A DNA stretch of 64,000 nt from Glaciecola sp965660815 (GCA_965660815.1 CBFIBG010000011.1:1-64000), one strand, 5' to 3'; shown: positions 52,025-61,268, counted from the stretch's first letter. Translations and numbers: made by a program. Notes: generated by a model from the sequence alone, not told the origin.

Positions 52025-53539
52025 ATGGAGTTAGGTAGTTACCTATCCTTATCAATATATTTTTTAGTTATGCTAGGCATTGGCCTATATGCGTTCAAGA
52101 CAAATGACGATAATGCATCTGGCTATCTTTTAGGCGGTAGAAAACTCAGTGCACCAGTAACCGCATTAAGTGCTGGAGCGTCCGACATGAGCGGATGGAT
52201 GCTGATGGGCGTGCCAGGCGCCATGTATTTATCCGGCATATCTTCATTATGGATAGCCTTTGGATTAATTTTGGGGGCATGGATTAATTATTTAGTCGTA
52301 GCCCCTCGCCTTCGCGTATTTACAGAAGTGGCGAACGACTCAATCACTTTGCCCGACTATTTCGAAAATAGATTCATCGACAACTCGCGCACACTGCGAG
52401 TAGTTGGTTCAGTTGTCATCATATTGTTTTTTACCCTATACACGTCTTCAGGAATAGTAGCTGGTGGTAAGTTATTTGTTTCGTCTTTTGGACTTAGCTA
52501 TGAAACTGGCATGTATCTAACTGCAGGTGTTGTGGTTGCCTATACGTTTTTTGGAGGTTTTACCGCTGTATCGCTTACGGATTTCATTCAGGGTTGTATC
52601 ATGTTCATCGCCCTAATTTTAGTGCCAAGCGTTGTCATTTTTGAGCTTGGCGGTATCAATGAGACAATTAATACCGTAAGTACTATAAACCCCGATTTAA
52701 TGAAATTGTTCGTTGATGCTAGTACTGGTGAAGCTATGTCGTTTATTGCGATATTTTCACTTGTCGCTTGGGGCTTAGGCTATTTTGGTCAACCACACAT
52801 CATTGTTAGATTTATGGCAATCAAAGGCGTTGACCACATACCTGCGGCAAGAAGAATTGGCATGACATGGATGATAGTCTCATTAATTGGTGCCGCTATG
52901 ACTGGAGTGTTTGGACTTGCTTATATGACCAGTAAATCACTCCCTCTTGACGATGCAGAAACTATATTTATTGTCCTCTCACAATTGCTATTCAACCCTT
53001 ACATTGGTGGGTTTTTGTTAGCCGCGATTCTAGCAGCCATTATGAGTACAATATCATCTCAGTTGCTTGTAACCTCCAGTTCATTGACTCGAGATGTGTA
53101 TGCCGCTTTTATTAAAAAAGACGCTACTGAAAGCGAGCAAGTATTAGTCGGCAGAATCAGTGTGGTAGTGGTCGCGGTAGTGGCAATATTATTAGCATCA
53201 GGTGAGAATAAAAGTATTTTAAGCTTGGTGAGGCATGCATGGTCTGGCTTTGGCTCTGCATTTGGGCCATTGGTATTATTTAGTTTGCTTTGGATTAAAA
53301 TGACCAAAACTGCCGCCATATCAAGTATGGTTGCTGGAACATTAACCGTATTATTGTGGATATCAGTCCCAATTAACGATCAGGGACAGGTTATGGCAGA
53401 CACAATTAATGAAATTATACCTGGTTTTTTTGTTGCATCAGCCGTTATAGTAATATTGAGTTTATTAAGACCTAACAAAGACGAACAAGTGAAACAAACT
53501 TTCCATCAGTTTGAAGAACAATACAGTCAAAAGTCTTAG
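52025..53539 (+). CDS. putP: sodium/proline symporter PutP
   Basis: Sodium-solute symporter family (SSF) member of 504 residues with about 13 hydrophobic helices. PutP blocks include YLLGGRKLSAPVTALSAGASDMSGWMLMGVPGAMY (about 34-68, with the Na+-site Asp and Ser residues), GYFGQPHIIVRFMAI and ILAAIMSTISSQLLVTSSSLTRDVY. It imports L-proline with Na+. No putA or regulator is adjacent. GGAG precedes the ATG. Confidence 0.94.
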   Translation: MELGSYLSLSIYFLVMLGIGLYAFKTNDDNASGYLLGGRKLSAPVTALSAGASDMSGWMLMGVPGAMYLSGISSLWIAFGLILGAWINYLVVAPRLRVFTEVANDSITLPDYFENRFIDNSRTLRVVGSVVIILFFTLYTSSGIVAGGKLFVSSFGLSYETGMYLTAGVVVAYTFFGGFTAVSLTDFIQGCIMFIALILVPSVVIFELGGINETINTVSTINPDLMKLFVDASTGEAMSFIAIFSLVAWGLGYFGQPHIIVRFMAIKGVDHIPAARRIGMTWMIVSLIGAAMTGVFGLAYMTSKSLPLDDAETIFIVLSQLLFNPYIGGFLLAAILAAIMSTISSQLLVTSSSLTRDVYAAFIKKDATESEQVLVGRISVVVVAVVAILLASGENKSILSLVRHAWSGFGSAFGPLVLFSLLWIKMTKTAAISSMVAGTLTVLLWISVPINDQGQVMADTINEIIPGFFVASAVIVILSLLRPNKDEQVKQTFHQFEEQYSQKS

Positions 53540-53581
53540 TAAATTACCTTAACAATATATTAGAATATCAAAATGGAAACG

Positions 53582-53606
53582 GCGGGCCATAGATGTTTTG
53601 GCCCGC
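53582..53606 (+). terminator. hairpin after putP
   Basis: GCGGGCCA (53582-53589) and TGGCCCGC (53599-53606) form a perfect 8 bp GC-rich stem with a 9 nt loop, followed by ATTTAAT. It lies 43 bp after putP and 22 bp before the next gene. Confidence 0.55.
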
Positions 53607-53627
53607 ATTTAATGCGAAGTTAACAAA

Positions 53628-54842
53628 ATGGCATCATTTACTGCAAGACAACCGATTTTAGATTTAAATCGAAATTTATACGGTTATGAATTGTTATTCA
53701 GAAATAGTCTTGAAAATGTATTTCCTGATGTCGATCCTGAACAAGCCACGTCAAAAATCATAGATAACCTGCAGTTCAATTTAGGGCTTAATGATGTGTC
53801 AGCGGATAAATACGCATTTATCAACTTTACTGAGCAAGCGCTATTAAACGGTTACCCGAAACTTCTCCCTAAAGAGCAGGTTGTAATAGAAGTGTTAGAA
53901 ACAGTCACGCCAACGTCTATGGTGTTTAATGCTCTAATCGAACTTTCAGAGATGGATTACATATTGGCGCTTGATGATTTTGTCCATAACAGTGACTGGG
54001 AACGCATTTATCCTTATTGTCATATCATCAAAATAGACTGCAGAGAGATCACTCAAGAGGAACTTAACCAAGTTATTTTGGTTAAAAGACGCTACCCTCA
54101 CCTAAAGTTTCTGGCAGAAAAAGTAGAGACCTACGATGACTTTAAACGTTATTCATCACTAGGTTTTGACTTGTTCCAAGGATATTTCTTCGCAAAGCCA
54201 GAAGTCGTTAGAAATGTTAGTATATCCTCGTCTAATTCGAAATTGACCAATTTATTAGAACTAGTTAACAGAAACAACTTCGAAGTGGCCCCGATAGCAG
54301 ATGTATTTCAATCCGATGTGTCTTTATCCTTCAAATTGTTGCGCTATGCTCAATCGCCTGTTTTTGCTAGGGCAAAAAAAATAGACAGCATTAGGCAAGC
54401 CATTATCACACTGGGCCAAAATGAGCTTAAGAAATTTGTGTCATTTTTAATTGCTGCCAACTTTGGTGAGAATAAACCCACCGAACTGGTGAAATTATCT
54501 TTACAGCGTGCCAAGTTCTGTGAGTTTCTTTGTGAATTAAAAGACAAAGAAACAGATCAGGCATTTTTAGCCGGCATGTTGTCTTTAATTGACGCCATGC
54601 TAGACGCTGACATAAGTAAATTGATCAACAACATGCCATTGGCTGATTCAATAAAACAGGCGCTTGTAGAGTCCAAAGGATGGATAGCGGATACGATTAA
54701 AGTGTGTAAGATTTTTGAACAAGGTAATTGGGAAAAAATCGAAAAAACCTGTTACCTATTGAAAATTGACGTCGAAGCTCTCACCCAAAAATACGACGAA
54801 GCAGACAAGTGGGCACAAGAACGCATCTCGATCTTGCTTTGA
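53628..54842 (+). CDS. EAL-HDOD protein (YuxH/CdgJ type)
   Basis: The 404 residues have an N-terminal EAL-like domain (about 1-195) and a C-terminal HDOD domain (about 200-395, NSKLTNLLELVNRNNFEVAPIADVFQSDVSLSFKLLRYAQS). The EAL domain looks inactive. The EAL triplet reads ELL (GYELLFR), the DDFG loop reads DDFVHN, and the metal-binding positions seem lost, so cyclic di-GMP hydrolysis is unlikely. Related proteins (CdgJ in Vibrio) affect motility. It is a single-gene unit. Confidence 0.9.
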   Translation: MASFTARQPILDLNRNLYGYELLFRNSLENVFPDVDPEQATSKIIDNLQFNLGLNDVSADKYAFINFTEQALLNGYPKLLPKEQVVIEVLETVTPTSMVFNALIELSEMDYILALDDFVHNSDWERIYPYCHIIKIDCREITQEELNQVILVKRRYPHLKFLAEKVETYDDFKRYSSLGFDLFQGYFFAKPEVVRNVSISSSNSKLTNLLELVNRNNFEVAPIADVFQSDVSLSFKLLRYAQSPVFARAKKIDSIRQAIITLGQNELKKFVSFLIAANFGENKPTELVKLSLQRAKFCEFLCELKDKETDQAFLAGMLSLIDAMLDADISKLINNMPLADSIKQALVESKGWIADTIKVCKIFEQGNWEKIEKTCYLLKIDVEALTQKYDEADKWAQERISILL

Positions 54843-54921
54843 ACGACAATATTCATTTGATTTAACACCCTTATAACAAAACTGCATAATTAGTTATAAA
54901 ATAGTAATTAGACAGATTAAT

Positions 54922-54951
54922 TTGTCATAAAACTAACTTTGTAAATATGTT
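54922..54951 (+). promoter_or_regulatory. candidate promoter of the cys operon
   Basis: TTGTCA (54922-54927), an 18 bp spacer and TATGTT (54946-54951), about 160 bp upstream of cysD. The long leader would leave room for CysB control, but no clear CysB site is recognised. Confidence 0.35.
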
Positions 54952-55112
54952 AAGTTAATATAAGGTTTAAGACTATGAACATAGCTTTTTAGAATATAGA
55001 TTGTTTGAAGTCTATTCGTTCATACCTGTGTATTAGGTTAAAACCTCAACTGTGGTAAAGGAAAATTACCATTTAATCATTAATATTATTAGTTCACCAA
55101 TATGAGAGTAAT

Positions 55113-56027
55113 ATGAGTGCCCAATTGCCGTCTATGACTCACCTTAAAAAACTTGAGGCTGAGAGCATCCAAATATTCAGAGAAGTAGCCGCAGAATTTG
55201 AAAATCCTGTTATGTTGTATTCTGTCGGAAAAGATTCCTCTGTTCTTCTCCACTTAGCTCGAAAAGCATTTGCTCCGGGTACCATCCCGTTTCCTCTGCT
55301 TCATGTAGATACCACATGGAAATTTAAGGAGATGATTGCTTTTCGCGATGAGATGGCCAAAAAACACAATCTGAACTTATTGGTTCATACCAATCAAGAA
55401 GGGGTTGAACAAGGCGTTAATCCTTTTTCAGTAGGCAGTGCAAAGCACACTGACATCATGAAAACAGCTGCTTTAAAACAAGCACTGAATCAATACAAAT
55501 TTGATGCTGCTTTTGGCGGTGCTCGACGGGATGAAGAAAAGTCTAGAGCAAAAGAGCGCGTTTACTCGTTTAGGGATAATAACCATAGGTGGGACCCAAA
55601 AAGCCAAAGACCAGAACTTTGGAATATATATAATTCACAGATTAACAAAGGCGAAAGCATACGCGTCTTTCCAATGTCTAACTGGACCGAACTGGACATT
55701 TGGCAATATATTTATTTAGAGAACATAGAAATACCCTCTTTATACTTGGCCAAACCAAGGCCTGTTGTAGAGAGAGACGGTGTATTAATCATGGTTGACG
55801 ACGACAGAATGCCGTTAAATGAAGGCGAAGAGCCCATGATGAAATCAGTAAGATTTAGAACCTTAGGCTGTTATCCACTTACTGGAGCAGTTGAGTCTGA
55901 AGCCAATACGCTACCAGAAGTTATTCAAGAGATGTTGCTGACAAAAACGTCAGAGCGTCAAGGCAGAGTGATTGACCATGATTCGTCTGGGTCAATGGAA
56001 AAGAAAAAAATGGAGGGTTATTTCTAA
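55113..56027 (+). CDS. cysD: sulfate adenylyltransferase subunit 2 CysD
   Basis: ATP-sulfurylase catalytic subunit, 304 residues (E. coli 302). It is an N-type ATP pyrophosphatase with PP-motif SVGKDSSVLLHLARKAF (about 37-53). Family blocks FGGARRDEEKSRAKER and NWTELDIWQYIYLE are present. It makes adenosine 5'-phosphosulfate with CysN. First gene of the operon; the stop is adjacent to the start of cysC (shared base). Confidence 0.97.
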   Translation: MSAQLPSMTHLKKLEAESIQIFREVAAEFENPVMLYSVGKDSSVLLHLARKAFAPGTIPFPLLHVDTTWKFKEMIAFRDEMAKKHNLNLLVHTNQEGVEQGVNPFSVGSAKHTDIMKTAALKQALNQYKFDAAFGGARRDEEKSRAKERVYSFRDNNHRWDPKSQRPELWNIYNSQINKGESIRVFPMSNWTELDIWQYIYLENIEIPSLYLAKPRPVVERDGVLIMVDDDRMPLNEGEEPMMKSVRFRTLGCYPLTGAVESEANTLPEVIQEMLLTKTSERQGRVIDHDSSGSMEKKKMEGYF

Positions 56028-56623
56028 TGTCAACTGATATCGTATGGCATGAAAGCACAGTTAACAAAGAAAATCGCGCGAAAAAACTCAATCAAAAGCC
56101 CAGCGTTATTTGGTTAACAGGCTTATCTGGCTCCGGCAAATCGACCATAGCAAACCTATTAGAAAAGCGACTATATGAAGCAGACCACTCTACATATTTG
56201 CTTGATGGTGACAACGTAAGACACGGTTTATGTGGCGACCTAGGATTTGATGATAAAGCTAGAGTTGAAAATATACGCCGGATCAGCGAAGTCAGTAAGT
56301 TATTCGTTGACGCTGGCGTCATTGTATTAACAGCCTTCATATCGCCATTTAGAGATGACAGAGAATATTGCCGTTCTCTTCTGCAAAAAGGCGAGTTTAT
56401 CGAGGTATTTGTAGACACTCCTTTAGAGGTCTGTGAACAACGTGATCCAAAAGGCTTATACAAGAAAGCCAGAAGCGGCGATATTAAGCACTTTACCGGC
56501 ATTGATTCTGCGTATGAAGCCCCGGAAAACCCTGAAATACATTTAAGCTATACGGACGAATCAGCAGAAGAAACCGCTGAGCGTCTATATCAGGCACTTA
56601 AATCAGAGGGATATGTAAAGTGA
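56027..56623 (+). CDS. cysC: adenylylsulfate kinase CysC
   Basis: APS kinase of 198 residues that makes PAPS. Walker A is GLSGSGKST (about 31-39). LLDGDNVRHGLCGDLGF and the phospho-site region TAFISPFRDDR follow, with the lid FVDTPLEVCEQRDPKGLYKKAR. It lies between cysD and cysQ, overlapping cysQ by 4 bp. Confidence 0.97.
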   Translation: MSTDIVWHESTVNKENRAKKLNQKPSVIWLTGLSGSGKSTIANLLEKRLYEADHSTYLLDGDNVRHGLCGDLGFDDKARVENIRRISEVSKLFVDAGVIVLTAFISPFRDDREYCRSLLQKGEFIEVFVDTPLEVCEQRDPKGLYKKARSGDIKHFTGIDSAYEAPENPEIHLSYTDESAEETAERLYQALKSEGYVK

Positions 56624-57417
56624 GCAGTTTTGAACTAAATCAAGAAAATATCCAAAAGGTCACCGAAATTGCGGTCAAAGCAGGTGAAAAAATATTAGAA
56701 ATATACAGTCAAGATTTTGAAATATACGATAAATCAGACTCAAGCCCACTCACAGAAGCAGATCTTGCCGCTCATCACAGCATAGTAGATGGACTACGAG
56801 AGATTTCTGAACTTCCAATTCTATCTGAAGAGTCTAGCGATATTAGTTGGCAAGAAAGAAAGTCATGGACTCGTTATTGGTTGGTTGATCCGCTAGATGG
56901 AACCAAAGAGTTTATTAAGAAAAACGGTGAGTTCACAGTTAATATCGCACTCATTGAGTTTGGCGTGCCTACATTAGGGGTTGTGCATGCTCCCGTATTG
57001 GAAAAGACCTATGTTGGTGCAAAAGGCAAAGGCGCTTATATAGACGCTAGCGGTAAAAAAACGCCCATTGAAGCCGCAAAGCATCAGCCCGGTGAAACTT
57101 GGAAAGTAGTTGGCAGCCGATCCCATCAAAGCGCAGAAATTAATAAAATTATGGACGCTCTGGACGGTGACAAAGAACTTGTTGCTATGGGAAGCTCATT
57201 GAAGTTGTGCTTAGTTGCTAGCGGAGAAGCTCACTTATATCCAAGAGTTGGCCCGACAAGTGAATGGGACACAGGCGCTGCACATGCGGTCGCACTCGCA
57301 GCTGGGGCAAAAGTCACTGTGTTAGATGCGGACAACCCATTTGACCCTGACGCGCATCCTCTAAGATACAATCAAAAAGAATCAATTTTAAACCCTTTTT
57401 TCATGGTAAGTTGTTAA
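56620..57417 (+). CDS. cysQ: 3'(2'),5'-bisphosphate nucleotidase CysQ
   Basis: Lithium-sensitive phosphatase that converts PAP (made when PAPS is used) to AMP. The 265 residues contain the metal-binding LSEES and LVDPLDGTKEFI (about 85-100) and the WDTGAAHAVALAAGA motif (about 214-228) of the inositol-monophosphatase superfamily. The start is GTG overlapping the cysC stop. Its place inside the operon, between cysC and cysN, makes functional sense but splits cysD from cysN. Confidence 0.95.
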   Translation: MSSFELNQENIQKVTEIAVKAGEKILEIYSQDFEIYDKSDSSPLTEADLAAHHSIVDGLREISELPILSEESSDISWQERKSWTRYWLVDPLDGTKEFIKKNGEFTVNIALIEFGVPTLGVVHAPVLEKTYVGAKGKGAYIDASGKKTPIEAAKHQPGETWKVVGSRSHQSAEINKIMDALDGDKELVAMGSSLKLCLVASGEAHLYPRVGPTSEWDTGAAHAVALAAGAKVTVLDADNPFDPDAHPLRYNQKESILNPFFMVSC

Positions 57418-57418
57418 C

Positions 57419-58825
57419 ATGTTTAACGAAAGCGAATTATTAAAAACCGATATACACGAATATTTAGCCGCTCACGAACGCAAAGATTTAATGCGTTTTC
57501 TCACTTGCGGTAGCGTAGACGATGGCAAAAGTACCCTTATAGGTCGACTGTTACATGACTCAAAAATGATCTATGAAGATCAATTAGCCGCGATTACACA
57601 AGACAGCAAAAAAGTGGGAACAACCGGAGAGAAAGTCGATTTAGCGCTGTTGGTCGACGGCTTACAATCTGAGCGTGAACAGGGGATCACTATTGATGTG
57701 GCCTATCGTTATTTCAGCACAGATAAAAGAAAATTTATCATTGCTGATACGCCTGGACATGAGCAATATACAAGAAATATGGTAACTGGTGCATCGACCT
57801 GTGATTTAGCTATTTTAATGGTGGATGCAAGGGCAGGAATCAAAACTCAAACTAGACGCCACTCATTTCTGGCCTCACTGTTAGGCATTAAACATGCGAT
57901 AGTTGCTGTGAACAAGATGGATTTAATGGACTTTAGTGAAACTGTATACAATGAAATCAAAGAAGATTTCATTGCTTTTTCCAAGCAGCTTAACATTCCG
58001 GATATTAGATTCATTCCAATTTCAGCATTAGATGGCGACAACGTCGTAAATAAGAGCGAAAACACGCCTTGGTATCAAGGTCCTACTCTTATGGATACTT
58101 TGGAAACCATCGAAATATCAGATCAGCTTACCAGCGAATTTAGATTCCCTGTACAATATGTAAACCGTCCCCACTTAAACTTTAGAGGTTTTGCAGGGAC
58201 AATTGTTTCTGGTCAGATATCAGTGGGAGAAGAGGTCACCGTATTACCCTCGGGTAAAACATCAAGAGTAAAAAGTATCTATACATTTGATGGTGATTTG
58301 GAAACTGGATATGCGCAACAAGCTGTTACTCTTACGTTAGAAGATGAAATTGATATTTCTCGTGGTGACATGATCGTGAAAACAGGAAGCGAACCACTCA
58401 ATGCCAGTAATTTTAAAACTCATTTAGTTTGGATGGCAGAAGACGCACTTATTCCTAATAAGCAGTACAGCTTTAAATTTGCAACCAAAACAGTTACCGG
58501 AACAGTGTCAAACTTGGATCATCAAATTGATGTTAATACACTTGAGAGTAAAGATGCGCTGCATCTTAATTTAAATGAAATTGGTATCACTGATATTCGT
58601 TTAACTCAAAACGTCGCCTGTGATCCATACACTGAAAACAGAGCAACGGGCGCTTTTATCGTGATTGATAGAATGAGTAATGGTACTGTGGGCGCTGGAA
58701 TGATCATTAGTAAAAATGAAGGTCAGAGCTCATCTAGCGAACATTCTGAATTCGAACTTGAATTTAATGCATTAGTTAGAAAACACTTCCCACATTGGGG
58801 TGCAATAGACATTTCTGCAAAATAA
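57419..58825 (+). CDS. cysN: sulfate adenylyltransferase subunit 1 CysN
   Basis: EF-Tu-like GTPase subunit of ATP sulfurylase, 468 residues. G motifs are present: GSVDDGKSTLIGRLL (about 31-45), the switch region EREQGITIDVAYRYF, DTPGHEQYTRNM and NKMDLMD. Two beta-barrel domains follow. It is not fused to CysC. It lies 1 bp after the cysQ stop; cysD is 1.4 kb upstream in the same operon. Confidence 0.97.
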   Translation: MFNESELLKTDIHEYLAAHERKDLMRFLTCGSVDDGKSTLIGRLLHDSKMIYEDQLAAITQDSKKVGTTGEKVDLALLVDGLQSEREQGITIDVAYRYFSTDKRKFIIADTPGHEQYTRNMVTGASTCDLAILMVDARAGIKTQTRRHSFLASLLGIKHAIVAVNKMDLMDFSETVYNEIKEDFIAFSKQLNIPDIRFIPISALDGDNVVNKSENTPWYQGPTLMDTLETIEISDQLTSEFRFPVQYVNRPHLNFRGFAGTIVSGQISVGEEVTVLPSGKTSRVKSIYTFDGDLETGYAQQAVTLTLEDEIDISRGDMIVKTGSEPLNASNFKTHLVWMAEDALIPNKQYSFKFATKTVTGTVSNLDHQIDVNTLESKDALHLNLNEIGITDIRLTQNVACDPYTENRATGAFIVIDRMSNGTVGAGMIISKNEGQSSSSEHSEFELEFNALVRKHFPHWGAIDISAK

Positions 58826-58842
58826 CGATTGAAAACGCACTA

Positions 58843-58869
58843 AACCGTCGCACGCCGCGGCGGTTTTTT
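58843..58869 (+). terminator. terminator of the cysDCQN operon
   Basis: AACCGTCGC (58843-58851) and GCGGCGGTT (58857-58865) pair over 9 bp with one G-T around a 5 nt loop, ending in a T6 run. It lies 18 bp after cysN. Confidence 0.85.
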
Positions 58870-58900
58870 ATTTGACCATTGAAAATAATGTTGCTAAAAA

Positions 58901-59011
58901 ATGATAGCTGGTGTGATTGCTAACGTGGTGCTACTAGGCATTATATTGTTATGCAAAAATAAAAAGCTAGAACGAAATCTGAAAGATGCATCAACAATCG
59001 TTAATATTTAA
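58901..59011 (+). CDS. possible 36-residue membrane peptide
   Basis: An ATG frame encodes one hydrophobic helix (MIAGVIANVVLLGIILLC) followed by a charged tail (KNKKLERNLKD). The topology suits a small membrane protein. There is no Shine-Dalgarno sequence, and the frame follows a terminator directly, so it may be chance. Confidence 0.22.
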   Translation: MIAGVIANVVLLGIILLCKNKKLERNLKDASTIVNI

Positions 59012-59086
59012 TCAACTTCTGGAAACTGCGTACCATGCAGATACAGTAAAGTAAAATTTTTGAACAGGTGAAGGAAATTCAACTGA

Positions 59087-60811
59087 ATGAATATTGAGCA
59101 GTGGTCCGTTTTAATCATTTTTGGACTTACGATATCTAGCCTGATATTTACGAATAGGCGTCCAGCGGGTATTTTTGCTGCATGTACATTGCTGTTAGTG
59201 ATATCTCAACAACTAGACGTGCAAGAAGTGTTAGCGAATATGACCAATTCGGGCCTAGTTGCATTAACCCTTTTATTGCTAGTCAGCCAATCAATTGAAA
59301 AAACCACTTTGATAATTCGGCTGGGAAGACAAATTATTAAAGCAAGTTACGTCAGCAGTTTCTGGCGCATGTTCATACTTACATTTACTTCGTCAGCCCT
59401 TTTGAACAATACTGCGGTTGTTGCCAGCCTGATAAGTCCAATAAATCAAAATCAGTTGCATCCGCCGTCAAAACTATTGATACCACTGTCTTACGCTGCC
59501 ATTTTGGGCGGAACAGTTACTTTAATAGGCACATCGACTAATTTAATCGTGGATAGCTTCCTTATAGAACATGGTCATCCAGGGTTTGCTTTTTTTGACT
59601 TCACTATATTTGGGCTAACTGCAGGACTTGGATGTGCATTATTACTCTTCATATTAAGTCCTCTCCTGCCAACCTTTAAGTCAAAGCAAGCCAGCTATAA
59701 AACATATTTAATCGAAGCTGACGTAGAGCGAAACTCAGAACTGGTTGGAAAGTCTGTCGAAGAAAACCATCTAAGAAATCTTCCTGAGCTTTTCCTAATA
59801 GAGATAGTCAGGCGTGGCAATGTATTATCGCCAGTTAAACCAAGTATGATCATTGAAGAAAATGACAGGCTCATCTTTTCGGGAAATGCATCTAAGGTGA
59901 ACACGCTTGCTCATATTAAAGGACTGACTACCTTTGCTGAAACCAACGGTTTGCTTGAAGATAACCTAACTGAAGTCATTGTGTCTAATCGCTCTACTAT
60001 TAGAAACAAAACAATTAAGGAAGTCGGTTTTAGAGCTCTGTTTGATGCTGGAGTCGTGGCGATTCGTCGTGATGGAGAAGCAATTTCAGGAAAACTTGGT
60101 GAATTGACCCTTCAGGCCGGTGACTTTTTGCTATTAGCGACTGGAAATGACTTTCAGAAGCGAGAAAACGTTGCTAAGAACTTTTTTATCGTATCTGAAC
60201 AGAAAATAAATCGAAAGCTAAGTACTTGGCAGGAATATTTTACTTGGACAGGTTTTCTGACTGCCATTGTCTTAGCCGCCACTAATTTGGTGCCATTGGT
60301 AACCGGTCTACTATTTTACGCGGCCAGCTTAGTGGCACTAAATATATCCTCAATGTCAGAGATAAAACGCAACATACCACTCAATTTAATTATTGTTATC
60401 GTTGGAGCCTTGTCTTTGGCGACGGCACTTGAGAATTCTGGCGTAATTGACGTTACAACCAGTGCTCTTAAACCTGTTATAGGAGAAATGAGCCCTGTTT
60501 ATGCCTTGGTACTCGTCTATCTTATGACGGTACTGCTCACCGAATTTGTCACTAACAACGCCGCAGCTGCCCTAATGTTTCCATTTGCTTACGGCTTAGT
60601 TTCTGCAATGGAATTACCCATAATGCCATTTGCGCTTGCCGTTGCATTTGCGGCTAGTGCTAGCTTTATTTCACCTTATGGGTATCAAACTAACTTGATT
60701 GTATTTAGCGCCTCTCACTATAAATTCTCTGACTTTGCTAAGATCGGGTTGCCTATTTCTGTGCTATACGGGAGCGTGGTAATTTCGATGTTGGCGTGGT
60801 TTTATTTATAA
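59087..60811 (+). CDS. SLC13/ArsB-type permease with two TrkA_C domains, probable sulfate transporter
   Basis: The 574 residues comprise an N-terminal membrane half (about 1-200, with ALLNNTAVVASLISPI and GTVTLIGTSTNLIVDSFL), two RCK/TrkA_C cytoplasmic domains (about 205-370), and a C-terminal membrane half (about 385-574, with LLTEFVTNNAAAALMFPF and YGYQTNLIVF). The paired NNT/TSTN motifs are those of the divalent anion:Na+ symporter group. The position after cysDCQN suggests sulfate uptake. AAGGAA precedes the ATG. A terminator separates it from cysN, so it has its own promoter or relies on readthrough. Confidence 0.88.
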   Translation: MNIEQWSVLIIFGLTISSLIFTNRRPAGIFAACTLLLVISQQLDVQEVLANMTNSGLVALTLLLLVSQSIEKTTLIIRLGRQIIKASYVSSFWRMFILTFTSSALLNNTAVVASLISPINQNQLHPPSKLLIPLSYAAILGGTVTLIGTSTNLIVDSFLIEHGHPGFAFFDFTIFGLTAGLGCALLLFILSPLLPTFKSKQASYKTYLIEADVERNSELVGKSVEENHLRNLPELFLIEIVRRGNVLSPVKPSMIIEENDRLIFSGNASKVNTLAHIKGLTTFAETNGLLEDNLTEVIVSNRSTIRNKTIKEVGFRALFDAGVVAIRRDGEAISGKLGELTLQAGDFLLLATGNDFQKRENVAKNFFIVSEQKINRKLSTWQEYFTWTGFLTAIVLAATNLVPLVTGLLFYAASLVALNISSMSEIKRNIPLNLIIVIVGALSLATALENSGVIDVTTSALKPVIGEMSPVYALVLVYLMTVLLTEFVTNNAAAALMFPFAYGLVSAMELPIMPFALAVAFAASASFISPYGYQTNLIVFSASHYKFSDFAKIGLPISVLYGSVVISMLAWFYL

Positions 60812-61131
60812 AATCACTTAAAGCCCTGTGAGTATGTTCGTATTCCAAACCTTATTATTCTTTGATATCTGTCGCGAACCTTTTTCAAGTTATAAGATAG
60901 TCGTATTTAATTCATGAATAATAAATTGTCACTTGATAAAAGAAGCTTGTTTCTATACCATCTCACACCATTAGAAATCAGTCGATTTAGTTAGCTGCGG
61001 CCAATCTTTGTAACTGGAATGCTCGATAGCTCAATACGCTTTGAAATGTGGTAAAAGTTTAATAACTTTGAAAATGAAAATAACTGAATCAGACATACAG
61101 AATTTATTAAAACACGAATCAATTAAACAAA
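60812..61131. other. intergenic region permease-his leader (320 bp)
   Basis: AT-rich and non-coding apart from the his leader that follows. The his promoter must lie here. TTGTAA-17-TCAATA near 61010-61040 is only a weak candidate. Confidence 0.45.
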
Positions 61132-61176
61132 ATGCTAAAAACCAACGCAAAGCCTCATCATCATATCAGCACATAG
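61132..61176 (+). CDS. hisL: putative his operon leader peptide
   Basis: A 14-codon frame reading MLKTNAKPHHHIST with three consecutive CAT codons (61156-61164), just upstream of the attenuator stems. It has fewer His codons than the E. coli leader (seven) and lacks a clear ribosome-binding site, so it is supported mainly by the attenuator that follows. Confidence 0.55.
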   Translation: MLKTNAKPHHHIST

Positions 61177-61268
61177 CCTTCTTGAGCATGTGCTAGGAAG
61201 GTTATGGCAACCTTCCAGTGGCAATGAATAGACATAGCCCTCGGAAGGAAACTTTCGAGGGTTTTTTT
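61168..61268 (+). promoter_or_regulatory. his operon attenuator
   Basis: Stem A pairs AGCACAT (61168-61174) with ATGTGCT (61188-61194). Stem B pairs GGAAGGTT (61196-61203) with AACCTTCC (61209-61216). The terminator pairs CCCTCGGAAG (61238-61247) with CTTTCGAGGG (61252-61261) across a GAAA tetraloop, then T7. CCTTCC of stem B can instead pair with GGAAGG in the terminator (61243-61248), forming an antiterminator. This is the classical competing-stem layout of histidine attenuation. Confidence 0.75.
61238..61268 (+). terminator. attenuator terminator before hisG
   Basis: Ten-base-pair stem with a GAAA loop followed by T7, 77 bp upstream of hisG. It ends leader transcription when His-tRNA is plentiful (by analogy with enteric his operons). 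Confidence 0.85.

Noticed and set aside
61074..61196. 40-codon frame over the his leader region, beginning MKITESDIQN
   Set aside because: It lacks a run of His codons and a ribosome-binding site. The HHH frame at 61132 fits the attenuator better, although this alternative is not fully excluded.
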